A stretch of DNA of 29,819 nucleotides from positions 1 through 29,819 of IMG/VR virus record IMGVR_UViG_3300046516_001118; one strand, given 5' to 3'. Every line of letters starts with the position of its first letter. Position 1 is the first letter of the stretch. The notes below the pieces were generated by a model, which had not been told where the DNA came from, made no database searches, and was given only the letters and a program-made list of their open reading frames with translations. The position numbers were made by a program, and so were the translations under genes. The stretch is from a virus. Of this stretch, positions 5,301-12,571 are shown piece after piece.

Positions 5301-7143
5301 CCCCTCCGCCAACGGCAACGGCCACACTAACGGCTACGCCAACGGCCACGTCAACGGCCACGCCAACGGCCACGTCATCGGCAATGGCCAGGCCGCCGGC
5401 CTCCTCGCGGATCGCCGGCCGCCTTATCACCTCGAGGCCGAGCGGGGGGTTATCGGGTCGGTGATGATGTCCGAATCGGTGTTGACCGAGGTCGCGCATA
5501 TCCTCCGGCCGGAACACTTCTTTCGCGATGACCACGGCGTCATCTATGGCGCCATCCTGGGCCTTTATGAATCCGGCCGGGCCGTCGACCTGGTCACACT
5601 CGCGGATGAGCTCCAACGGCGAGATCACTTGACGCGGATCGGCGGATTTGACGCGCTCGCCGAAATCATGGCGAGTGTTCCGCACCCCGCAAACGGGCTG
5701 GAATACGCCGAGATCGTGCGTGAGAAATGGATCGGCCGGGAGATGATCCGGGTTTCTGAACAATCACTTTCGGGAGCCTATGGCCAGAGGGAATCGGTCG
5801 GCGCGCTGCTGTCAAAGGCAAGCGACCGCCTCGCCGCGCTGGGCGACCTCGAGCCGGAGCCGGAGGCGTCGCGGGTTCGGCCCTGGCCGGATCCGCCCGA
5901 TGAGGCGGTTTATCAGGGCCTGGCCGGGGACATTGTCCGGATGATCGAGCCGCATACCGAGGCCGATCCAATGGCCATCCTGGGCCAATTGCTCGTTTGC
6001 TTCGGGAACGTGATTGGTCGCCGGGCGCATTGGCGGAACGAGGGGACCTGGCATTACCTGAACCTGTTCGCGTGCATCGTCGGGAACAGCTCAAAGGCGC
6101 GGAAGGGGACCAGTTGGGACCATTGCCGCAACCTCATGAAAAGCTGCGATCCGGATTGGGCGAGGAAATGCCTGCAACGGGGACTGTCGTCAGGGGAGGG
6201 CCTGATCTGGTCGGTTCACGATGCCGTGATGCGGCGCGAAAAGACCGGCGGAATCTATCGAGAGGTCGAGGCCGAGCCGGGTGTCGACGACAAGCGGGCG
6301 CTCTTCATTCAGACGGAATTCGGGTCGACGCTTTCGATACTCAATCGCGAGGGCAATTCCCTTTGCGGAACACTGCGCGAGGCGTGGGATTATGGCGACC
6401 TCGCCGCGGCCACGAAAAACAATCCGGCCAGGGCGACCGGCGCCCATATCTCGGTGATCGGCCACGTCACATGCGAGGAGCTGCACCGACGGTTGACGGA
6501 GAACGATGCCGCCAACGGGTTCGCCAATCGCTTTCTGTGGATTTGCTCGCGACGGTCGAAATATCTGCCCGATGGCGGCCGGATCCTGGAGGTCAATTTC
6601 ACGGATGCCGTCAACCGGCTGCGCGAGGCAATCGCGTTTGGCGCCGACGATTTCATCGGCGATAAGGCGCCGATGATTCGCGATCATGAGGCGACCGATT
6701 TATGGCACGAAATCTATCGCAAGCTGTCGGAGCCGAAACCGGGCCTCCTCGGCGCGGTGACGAGCCGCGGCGAGGCGCAGGTGATGCGGTTGGCCTGCAT
6801 CTATGCCCTGCTTGACCGGACCAAATACGTCCTCCGGCGGCATCTCGAGGCGGGTCTCGCGTTCTGGAAATACTGCGAGCAATCGGCCGCCTACATTTTC
6901 GGCGACCAGCTCGGCGACCCGCACGCGGAGAAGCTGCTGAAGGCGCTGGTCGCCGCCGGCGAGGCCGGCCTGACGATGACCACGATTCGCCGCAAGGTGT
7001 TCTGCGGCCATCGCACCCTCGCGCAGCTCGAGAATACGATCGGTCTGCTGATGCGCGCGGGAGTTATCACAATGCATGTGGATAAGAGTTCAGGAGGCCG
7101 GCGGCCGATTACGTGGAAAGCTGTTCAGCACGCGGGGAATTAG
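5290..7143 (+). CDS. Replication protein: DnaB N-terminal domain fused to DUF3987 ATPase
   Basis: 617 residues. Residues 9-34 are an Asn-Gly-His repeat tract (NGH/NGY units). Residues 44-150 match the DnaB helicase N-terminal domain: PPYHLEAERGVIGSVM, then PEHFFRDDHGVIYGAI and VDLVTLADEL. From about residue 205 onward the classical RecA-type DnaB core is replaced by a DUF3987-like ATPase, with the loop GNSSKARKGTS at 265-275 and FIQTEFGSTLSILNREGNSL and LREAWDYG further on. The C-terminal 80 residues resemble a winged helix. The likely role is replisome loading and unwinding at the phage origin, with the DnaB-N part contacting host primase (inference). It lies directly before the large palindrome at 7153-7420. 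Confidence 0.8.
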   Translation: MTHDPSANGNGHTNGYANGHVNGHANGHVIGNGQAAGLLADRRPPYHLEAERGVIGSVMMSESVLTEVAHILRPEHFFRDDHGVIYGAILGLYESGRAVDLVTLADELQRRDHLTRIGGFDALAEIMASVPHPANGLEYAEIVREKWIGREMIRVSEQSLSGAYGQRESVGALLSKASDRLAALGDLEPEPEASRVRPWPDPPDEAVYQGLAGDIVRMIEPHTEADPMAILGQLLVCFGNVIGRRAHWRNEGTWHYLNLFACIVGNSSKARKGTSWDHCRNLMKSCDPDWARKCLQRGLSSGEGLIWSVHDAVMRREKTGGIYREVEAEPGVDDKRALFIQTEFGSTLSILNREGNSLCGTLREAWDYGDLAAATKNNPARATGAHISVIGHVTCEELHRRLTENDAANGFANRFLWICSRRSKYLPDGGRILEVNFTDAVNRLREAIAFGADDFIGDKAPMIRDHEATDLWHEIYRKLSEPKPGLLGAVTSRGEAQVMRLACIYALLDRTKYVLRRHLEAGLAFWKYCEQSAAYIFGDQLGDPHAEKLLKALVAAGEAGLTMTTIRRKVFCGHRTLAQLENTIGLLMRAGVITMHVDKSSGGRRPITWKAVQHAGN

Positions 7144-7152
7144 GCCCATGTG

Positions 7153-7420
7153 GAAAGTGCGCCCGATGCGCCCGAAGCGCCCAAAGTCATTTTCGTCGCC
7201 GCAAGGTGCAGATACTATTGATGTTCCGGCCCAAAACTTTGGGCGCATACCCTGCGCCCGAAGTGCGCCCGAAGTTTTGGCGGTCATCAGGGGGGGGACT
7301 TTGGGCGCACTTCGGGCGCACGAGATGCGCCCAAAGTTTTGGGCCACAAGTGTTGACATATCCAGATCTTGCGCCGACCAAAACCACTTTGGGCGCTTCG
7401 GGCGCTTCGGGCGCACTTTC
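7153..7420. repeat. 268-bp dyad with twelve GCGCCC iterons (candidate replication origin)
   Basis: GCGCCC or its complement occurs at 7159, 7168, 7177, 7241, 7254, 7265, 7303, 7314, 7327, 7391, 7400 and 7409. Every unit on the left has a partner on the right about one common centre at 7286.5, so spacing is conserved without indels. The outer triplets have a 9-bp period. A perfect 21-bp inverted pair lies at 7228-7248 / 7325-7345. The linkers between units are only partly symmetrical (39 of 58 positions in 7183-7240). Unit spacings of 9, 11, 13, 38 and 64 argue against coding. Position after the replication gene suggests an origin (inference). Confidence 0.7.
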
Positions 7421-7664
7421 GTCATTTTTTTGCCCTCGCGAGCGCGCCGGCGCGCGGCCGCGCACGCACGCACGCGAGGCGTGGAAAAATCTCAGGGGTG
7501 GGGTTGCTCGCTGGCGGCGAGCTGTTCGGCCGGTTGTCCGTTCGCCCAGGCGGAAACGGACCCGGGTGTCCGGTATCTCCTCGGCCGGATCCGGGGCGAC
7601 CCGGGCGACCTGGTTTCGCGCATGGCGGCCGGTCTGTTCCGGCGGCAATGCCGCGCAGAAAAAA

Positions 7665-7711
7665 ACCGGCCGCCGGGGTGTTTCTTTGCCAGAGCCCCCC
7701 GGGCGGCCGGT
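7665..7711 (-). terminator. Conserved-loop hairpin, copy 2, with T-run on the minus strand
   Basis: ACCGGCCGCC (7665-7674) pairs with GGCGGCCGGT (7702-7711), then GGGG with CCCC, closing the loop TGTTTCTTTGCCAGAGCC. On the minus strand the stem is followed by seven T (7659-7665), so it should work as an intrinsic terminator for leftward transcripts entering from the integrase side. The same loop occurs at 5021-5037. Confidence 0.6.
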
Positions 7712-7744
7712 CACAGGAAAGACCGTTCCTCGTCACTCGTATTA

Positions 7745-7766
7745 TAGGTGATCTGGTGAACACCTA
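7745..7766. repeat. Short inverted repeat upstream of the att core
   Basis: TAGGTG (7745-7750) and CACCTA (7761-7766) are separated by 10 bp, about 55 bp from the tRNA-derived core. It could be an integrase arm site; nothing else supports this. The rest of 7421-7660 is GC-rich with CGCACGCACGCACG-type simple sequence and no gene. Confidence 0.3.
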
Positions 7767-7821
7767 AAGAGCAAATGGGAACGGATTGACCGGCGGTCGC
7801 TCGAGGAGCGGCCTCGGCCAT

Positions 7822-7863
7822 TGGGCGCACGAAGATTCGAACTTCGGACCTCACCCTTATCAG
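7822..7863 (-). other. Attachment core: 3' fragment of tRNA-Ile(GAT)
   Basis: On the minus strand the 42 nt run from an anticodon loop CTGATAA (GAT anticodon) through the 3' anticodon stem GGGTG, variable loop, a perfect T-arm CGAAG-TTCGAAT-CTTCG, to the acceptor strand TGCGCCC plus A. The 5' half is absent: bases upstream of the anticodon loop (GAATT) do not pair with GGGTG. This is the usual identity block used by tyrosine integrases, and the integrase begins 86 bp away. Phage genes lie on both sides, so it reads as attP. Confidence 0.8.
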
Positions 7864-7948
7864 AATTCCGGTTTAGTCTGGCGGGAATGGGGTAGGCTTG
7901 CGGTTGCCCCCCATTCCGCCATCACATCGACTCACCGGAATCCCTACC

Positions 7949-9055
7949 ATGTCAGGGCAAGCACACTGCGCGCCAATCTTGGCTACGCACCCTAACATAC
8001 TCATTTCGCCTGACCAAGTGATTTTACTTGGCGAGCTCTCGCGCCTCCTCCTCGAGCTCGCCGGCGGGGTGCAGGTGCGCCCGGTGGGCCTCGCGGAGTG
8101 GCGGGAAACGGCGCTGGCGGCCTGCGCGGGGCGGTCGCGGTCCTATCGCGATCGGGTCGGCCAGGCGCTGGCCGAGGCGGTCGCCCTGGCCGGGCCGGGG
8201 GCATCCACGGCCGCCCTGACGCCGGAGCTGGTCGCCAAGCTGGCGGCCAGGGCCGGGGCGGCGGCGACCACGAATGGCCTGCTAAGGGCCCTGCGGACGG
8301 CCTGCGGGCTCGCGGCGGATCGGGGGTGGTTGGTGCGGGGGTCGCTCGAGCGGGCGGCCTGGAGGGTTTACCAGGGGCCGCAAACGAGGGCGAGGCATCA
8401 TCCGCGTGAGGCGGTGGCCAGGGTCCTGGGGTCGCTCGAGGAGGGGCGGGCGAGCTGGGAGGGGGGGAGGCTGCATGCGCTGGCTTGCTGCTATGCGTAC
8501 ACCGGCCTCCGGCTGCGCGAGGCCCTGCGCCTCGAGGTCGGCGACCTCGACCTCGACCGGGGGTTTGTGTTCGTCAGGCCGGGGAAGGATCTCAAGACGG
8601 CGCGGTCGGCCGCGCCGGTGCCCTGCCCGCGGGCGCTGGTCGAGGTCCTCGAGGGGTGGGTCGGCCGGGCCGGGGGGCGCTGGGTGTTTCCCAATCTTGG
8701 GAAAACCGGGCCGTGGGGTGGGGGGACTTTCGGCAAGCGCCCGACCGATCGCCTGGTCGCCGCCGGCCTGGCCGTGGGGGTCGCCGGGTTCACCCCGCTA
8801 TCCCTCCGGCATTCGCTGGCCACGCACTATGCCGGGTACTGGGGACTATCGGACAAACAGATTCAGCAAATCCTCCGCCACACAACCGTCATGACCCAAG
8901 CGCACTATGTGCATGCCGACCTCGCGAACCTCGCGGAGCTGGTCGAGGGGTTTCGGTTCGACTCGCCGGAGCCGGCCAGGGGGCGGCGGCGGAGGCCGCC
9001 GCGGCGGGGCCGGGGCGGGCCGAGGAGGCGGCGGCCGGGGGTGGGGACGGGTTAG
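7949..9055 (+). CDS. int: Tyrosine-recombinase integrase
   Basis: 368 residues from the ATG at 7949; the ribosome site is weak and the start uncertain. Residues 1-140 form the arm/core-binding region. The catalytic domain shows TGLRLREALRL (Arg188), the beta-hairpin Lys in GKDLKTAR (Lys216), LRHSLATHY (Arg287), LRHTTVMTQAHY (His311) and the nucleophile Tyr320. The first His of the usual HxxR box is replaced: the sequence is TPLSLRH rather than TPHDLRH. The last 30 residues are an Arg/Gly/Pro-rich tail whose DNA is duplicated at 9263-9317. The enzyme should recombine the tRNA-Ile core at 7822-7863 with the host tRNA gene. Confidence 0.9.
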   Translation: MSGQAHCAPILATHPNILISPDQVILLGELSRLLLELAGGVQVRPVGLAEWRETALAACAGRSRSYRDRVGQALAEAVALAGPGASTAALTPELVAKLAARAGAAATTNGLLRALRTACGLAADRGWLVRGSLERAAWRVYQGPQTRARHHPREAVARVLGSLEEGRASWEGGRLHALACCYAYTGLRLREALRLEVGDLDLDRGFVFVRPGKDLKTARSAAPVPCPRALVEVLEGWVGRAGGRWVFPNLGKTGPWGGGTFGKRPTDRLVAAGLAVGVAGFTPLSLRHSLATHYAGYWGLSDKQIQQILRHTTVMTQAHYVHADLANLAELVEGFRFDSPEPARGRRRRPPRRGRGGPRRRRPGVGTG

Positions 9056-9317
9056 ACGGCGGTAGTGGAGAAGGGAGGCGGGACGATGCAAATGCCAGCT
9101 TATGCGACCTACTGCATTGCGGTGTGGGATTGCGAGGCGCAGCGGTGGGAGATCCGGTCAGAGGGCGTGACACCCCGCGGGCTACGTGAGGAGATCCGCC
9201 GGCTACGGTCGGACGGGTGGACGAGCGTCAGTGTGCTAATCGAGGGCGAGGACTGAGATGGGGCGGCGGGGCCGGGCCGGGCCGCGGAGGCGGCGGCCGG
9301 GGGGGGGGAGGGGTTAG
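9001..9317 (+). repeat. 55-bp direct repeats flanking a small gene (9001-9055 and 9263-9317)
   Basis: The last 55 bp of the integrase gene, including its TAG, recur at 9263-9317 with 51 of 55 identities and no net length change. The intervening 207 bp hold one small gene (9086-9256). This is the signature of a cassette bracketed by a duplicated gene end. Confidence 0.7.
9086..9256 (+). CDS. Small hypothetical protein between integrase-end duplications
   Basis: 56 residues from the ATG at 9086 with GGGAGG 7 nt upstream, a strong site. The protein has a beta-strand pair (ATYCIAVWDCEAQRWEIRSE) and a helix (RGLREEIRRLRSDGW) ending VSVLIEGED. The family is not recognised. It lies in a segment bounded by duplicated copies of the integrase 3' end, so it is probably acquired cargo. 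Confidence 0.6.
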   Translation: MQMPAYATYCIAVWDCEAQRWEIRSEGVTPRGLREEIRRLRSDGWTSVSVLIEGED

Positions 9318-9320
9318 GTT

Positions 9321-9686
9321 GAGCTGCTCGACCTGCTCGAGGACCTCGGCGGTACCGGAGCTGCGCGAGGACCTCGCCGGCGAGCTGGTCGGCGCGGAGC
9401 TGCTCGACCTGCTCGAGGACCTCGCCGGTACCGGAGCTGCGCGAGGACCTCGCCGGCGAGCTGGTCGGCCCGGAGCTGCTCGACCTGGTCGAGGACCTCG
9501 CCGGTACCGGAGCTGCGCGAGGACCTCGCCGGCGAGCTGGTCGGCCCGGAGCTGCTCGACCTGGTCGAGGACCTCGGCGGTACCGGAGCTGCGCGACGAC
9601 CTCGCCGGCGAGCTGGTCGGCCCGGAGCTGCTCGACCTGGTCGAGGACCTCGCCGGTACCGGAGCTGCGCGAGGACCTCGCCGGCG
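9321..9686. repeat. 76-bp tandem repeat, about 4.8 copies
   Basis: Copies begin at 9321, 9397, 9473, 9549 and 9625 with an exact 76-bp period. Each contains several palindromes: CGAGGACCTCG, CCGGTACCGG and CTCGCCGGCGAG. The period is not a multiple of 3, so it is not a protein repeat. It fills the gap between the converging integrase region and the end of the late operon. 9687-9807 shows no further feature. Confidence 0.85.
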
Positions 9687-9807
9687 GGGTCCTCGGCCGG
9701 GGGTGGGCCCTGCCCTGCTCGGGTGGGGGGGCGGCCTCGAGGGTGGGGGAGGGGTGCAGGGTTTCGCCGATCGGAGGAATCGGCGCGGTAGGGGTTGCGC
9801 GGGTTGC

Positions 9808-10041
9808 CTATGCCGCGGATTCGACGTCCTCGCCGAGTTGCAGGCGGAGGGCGGCGGGAATGGTGGGCCGGCTGACTCCTTTGAGGGCCGGAGTCATCAA
9901 CCGGATGACGAGTTCGCACGGGTCGATACCCAGATCGGCCGCGGTGGAGTCGATGAGACGTCTCAACCGGCGGGGAAGGGTATAGGTGACCTTGTCCTTC
10001 GGTTCCTTCGGTCGACTGGTCGACGGGTCTTTTCCGGCCAT
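9808..10041 (-). CDS. Putative ribbon-helix-helix regulator
   Basis: 77 residues from the ATG at 10041 with GGAGG 8 nt upstream. After a polar tail, DKVTYTLPRRLRRLIDSTAA followed by DLGIDPCELVIRLMTPAL has the strand-helix-helix pattern of CopG/Arc-type DNA-binding proteins. It is the final gene of the leftward late operon and might act in regulation; targets are unknown. Confidence 0.55.
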   Translation of the reverse strand: MAGKDPSTSRPKEPKDKVTYTLPRRLRRLIDSTAADLGIDPCELVIRLMTPALKGVSRPTIPAALRLQLGEDVESAA

Positions 10042-10102
10042 TGCTCGCGCCTCCGCCCTGGTCACAATTCCGCCCTATGACCTATCGGCGCGGAGGGGAT
10101 CC

Positions 10103-10330
10103 CTACTCCACATCGCCGGCGTCAATCGCGGCGAGGGTCCGCTCGAGCTCGAGGGCGTCGGGATCGTGGGGGGCGAGCTGGCGGGCGGTGATGACGATGA
10201 CCTCGCCGGCGGCGGTGCGGTAGAGAATGCGGCCGGGGCGCCAGGCGATCGAAACATCGCGCGGGAGCGCCCTGCCCGCCATCAGGGCGGCCATGACGGA
10301 TTTGAGCGTGATGTGGGCGATCGATTCCAC
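10103..10330 (-). CDS. Small hypothetical protein
   Basis: 75 residues from a GTG at 10330 (AAGGA 8 nt upstream). A longer frame to 10387 overlaps the upstream gene more and lacks a site. An N-terminal helix (SIAHITLKSVMAALMAGRAL) precedes a beta-hairpin (VSIAWRPGRILYRTAAGEVI), with an acidic helical end. The family is not recognised. It is coupled to the 10335-10568 gene. Confidence 0.5.
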   Translation of the reverse strand: MESIAHITLKSVMAALMAGRALPRDVSIAWRPGRILYRTAAGEVIVITARQLAPHDPDALELERTLAAIDAGDVE

Positions 10331-10334
10331 GGGA

Positions 10335-10568
10335 TCATTCCTTGGTCGGCGGGGCGGAAACCTCGGTGCCGGGGACCAGCATACCAAACCGGCGGCGGAG
10401 TTTGGCGTCGAGCCGGTTCAAGAGCTCTTGGCGCTGGGGACATCCGCAATCGACGCCGATCTTGTCGGCAAGCCAGAATGCGGCGCGGTCGACGCCGAGG
10501 CGGTGAGTGAGCTCGGAGACGAGGTCGCCGGCGAGGGGGACCTGGGCGAGGTATTCGAGCGGGGTCAT
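10335..10568 (-). CDS. Small late protein with DCGCPQRQELLN motif
   Basis: 77 residues. The core LGVDRAAFWLADKIGVDCGCP followed by QRQELLNRL matches a short Cys-containing segment (CGGCxxRxxxLN-like) often seen in small phage proteins near tail-tip or lysis genes. The role is unknown. It lies in the late operon 14 nt after the Ig-like tail protein. Confidence 0.6.
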   Translation of the reverse strand: MTPLEYLAQVPLAGDLVSELTHRLGVDRAAFWLADKIGVDCGCPQRQELLNRLDAKLRRRFGMLVPGTEVSAPPTKE

Positions 10569-10581
10569 AGGGGGTCGGCGA

Positions 10582-11268
10582 TCAGAAGACGGTAACGTCG
10601 ATGTTCATATACGCTACCGCGATGTTGCATGGGCCGCCAGTCTGGGCGAACCCGTTCGAGACAAGTTGGACGGTGAGTTTTCCGGTTCCGACGGTGCCCA
10701 GGGCGACCGGCAGAACTAATGTTGCTGTCGTATTCGGGTATGTGTAGATAACAGAGGGGTTGTTAAAAAGAACCGGCGGGCTCGTTTGCCCTACCACGAC
10801 TTGTATGTTCGTTCCTCCGCATCCTTGATTGGGGCCGATGGTGATTCCCGTAAGCGTTACATTGTGGGTTCCGGAATCATGCGCCAACGATATCGGCGGA
10901 GCCTGGTCGATCGCCGGAGGACCACACGTTCGATTCAGGCTGAAAGTCGCCGATCGGGTAATCGGTTGGCATCCGGTCGAGGTGACCTTAACCGTGATCA
11001 GAACGGAGCCGTTGCCGCCGGCCCAGTTGAGGGTGAGGCTTCCGGTGGTGTTGGGACTGGTGTAATTGACGGTGGGGTTGGCAAGAATCGCGGTGTTGCT
11101 GCTGGTCGCCGTGATGACGATCGGGTTGGTACTACCCGTGGCGCTGATGCCGGTGAGCGAGACCGAAGGGAGCGTGTTGCCACACAAGCCGACCTGGTTG
11201 GCGATGCCGTCGAGGGTGCAAGCGCATGTGGTGCAACAAGTGCCGCATAGGCCGAGGCCGAGGGGCAT
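10582..11268 (-). CDS. Tail-associated protein with two Ig-like domains
   Basis: 228 residues. The N-terminal 30 residues are Cys-rich (LCGTCCTTCACTL). Two homologous beta-sandwich units follow: about 33-115 (SVSLTGISATGSTNPIVITA, then NYTSPNTTGSLTLNWAGG) and about 125-225 (NVTLTGITIGPNQGCGG, then IYTYPNTTATLVLPVALG). The pattern (LTGI...v.ATSSN...NPTVxYTSPN) resembles Ig-like domains common in planctomycete secreted proteins. In a phage this suggests a virion surface or receptor-contact protein (inference). Start ATG at 11268 is 2 nt from the upstream stop. Confidence 0.65.
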   Translation of the reverse strand: MPLGLGLCGTCCTTCACTLDGIANQVGLCGNTLPSVSLTGISATGSTNPIVITATSSNTAILANPTVNYTSPNTTGSLTLNWAGGNGSVLITVKVTSTGCQPITRSATFSLNRTCGPPAIDQAPPISLAHDSGTHNVTLTGITIGPNQGCGGTNIQVVVGQTSPPVLFNNPSVIYTYPNTTATLVLPVALGTVGTGKLTVQLVSNGFAQTGGPCNIAVAYMNIDVTVF

Positions 11269-11269
11269 T

Positions 11270-11659
11270 TCAACAATCCGCCTGGACGATGTAATTGAGG
11301 CCGCCGTAGGAGACGCACCAGATCGTTTTGCCGAACGCGAGCGCGGAAGAATAGGTGTTGTAAACGTCGAAATCGGGTGAGTCGGGGTCGGTTGCCAGGG
11401 CGCCGGCGGTGCCGGTGGGAACCAGGCGGGTGGCGGTGGCGGTGGAGGGGGCGGCGATCGTGCCGGCGGCCAGGGCGGCGGTGAGCTGGGCGGGAAAGAT
11501 CAGGTTCGCGCCGGCGACCGGGTATCGGGCGCGCTCGGCCGGGCCATTGAAGCGCTGGGCCTCGATGCGCTTGACGGTGTGGGCGATGCGGGCGGCATCC
11601 TTCTTTGAGAAACCCCATGCGCCGCCGTTGTCGCTGGCCTCGGGTAGGGTGTCGCTCAT
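11270..11659 (-). CDS. Tail-module hypothetical protein
   Basis: 129 residues. It has a charged N-terminus (KKDAARIAHTVKRIEAQRFN), a Thr/Ala-rich middle resembling a fibre collar (TIAAPSTATATRLVPTGTAG) and an aromatic C-terminal piece (YNTYSSALAFGKTIWCVSYG). No family is named; its place between tip-like and Ig-like genes suggests a minor tail component. Confidence 0.55.
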   Translation of the reverse strand: MSDTLPEASDNGGAWGFSKKDAARIAHTVKRIEAQRFNGPAERARYPVAGANLIFPAQLTAALAAGTIAAPSTATATRLVPTGTAGALATDPDSPDFDVYNTYSSALAFGKTIWCVSYGGLNYIVQADC

Positions 11660-11666
11660 TGGTGGG

Positions 11667-12560
11667 TTAACCCTGACCTGGTGCGCCGGAGGGGTCGAGG
11701 CCGAGGAGGGAATAGTCGGCCTCGGAATAGACCTCGAACGTCAGGGAGACCGGGTTGGAGCCGGTGACGAGTTTGGCGCCGTTGCCGTCGAGGAGCGCCG
11801 GGGAGCTGATTTCCTCGTTTTTATCGTCGAGGATCTTTTGTTTCTTGCCGCTGACGATCTGGCGCATGCCCTGGTCGAGGATCTGCTTTTTCCACCCGTT
11901 GGGGTTGATCTCGAATTGGTATGTGATGACGTAATAAAACCCGCAGATCGGGTTGTATTCGAGCTCGCCCAGGGGGGTGGACATCTTCACGGTGAGGGGG
12001 CCGAAACCGAAAAAGGGGCCGGTGTTGAGGCAATCTTTCCAGGTGAGGGCGTAGGAGGGGGAGTAACTCGGTTCGTTGCGGACGATTCGCAGGGTGGGGC
12101 GGGAATCGTCGATGGCGATGGGCGGGTCGAAATAGTCGCCGGCGCTGTTGACGACCGGGTTGCCGTTGCGGTCGGCAAAACACACTTGCTCGAAACGGTT
12201 TTCACCCCAACTGATTTTGATGGGGTGATTCAAGGGATTTTCTGGGAACTGGGTGGGATCGTAGGGGGCATACTCGACGGTGACAACCCATGAGGAGTCA
12301 TCGTTGCAATCGGGATCGATCTGGGCGTCGATCTTGGTGGCGAAGGAGAATTGATCGTATTCGACCAGGGCGCCCTCGCCGTTGGTGATGACGTAAGCCT
12401 GGCCGAGGAATACCGGGATCGAGAGGCGGGCGCCGAGGGGGCCGATGGCGAAAGGGGAGTCGGTGATTACCCTGAATGCGCGGCGATAGGTGCGGTGCCA
12501 TTGGGGGTCGATGCCGCCGGAGCGGGATTTCAGCATTTCCTGGACGGAGAGTATGGCCAT
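11667..12560 (-). CDS. Putative minor tail / tail-tip protein
   Basis: 297 residues immediately after the tape-measure gene in transcription order, the usual site of distal tail or tip proteins. It is beta-rich with repeated aromatic strands (WVVTVEYAPYDPTQFPENP; ICGFYYVITYQFEINPNGW) and no signal peptide. A C-terminal region (KKQKILDDKNEEISSPALLD, then GNGAKLVTGSNPVSLTF) looks like an accessory beta domain. I cannot name the family; the role is inferred from order. Confidence 0.55.
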   Translation of the reverse strand: MAILSVQEMLKSRSGGIDPQWHRTYRRAFRVITDSPFAIGPLGARLSIPVFLGQAYVITNGEGALVEYDQFSFATKIDAQIDPDCNDDSSWVVTVEYAPYDPTQFPENPLNHPIKISWGENRFEQVCFADRNGNPVVNSAGDYFDPPIAIDDSRPTLRIVRNEPSYSPSYALTWKDCLNTGPFFGFGPLTVKMSTPLGELEYNPICGFYYVITYQFEINPNGWKKQILDQGMRQIVSGKKQKILDDKNEEISSPALLDGNGAKLVTGSNPVSLTFEVYSEADYSLLGLDPSGAPGQG

Positions 12561-12571
12561 AGGGGATTTTT

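Noticed and set aside
7090-7751. Long open frames on both strands over the palindrome, encoding similar peptides (RPKRPK, NFGRFGR)
   Set aside because: The similarity of both strands follows directly from the dyad symmetry; unit spacings are not multiples of three and no ribosome site supports them.
7822-7880. A functional tRNA-Ile gene on the minus strand
   Set aside because: Only the sequence from anticodon loop to acceptor end is present; the upstream bases cannot form the anticodon, D or acceptor stems.
8014-8031. CCAAGT-GATTTT-ACTTGG hairpin as an integrase operator or attenuator
   Set aside because: A 6-bp stem within the integrase coding region; no second copy and no supporting context.
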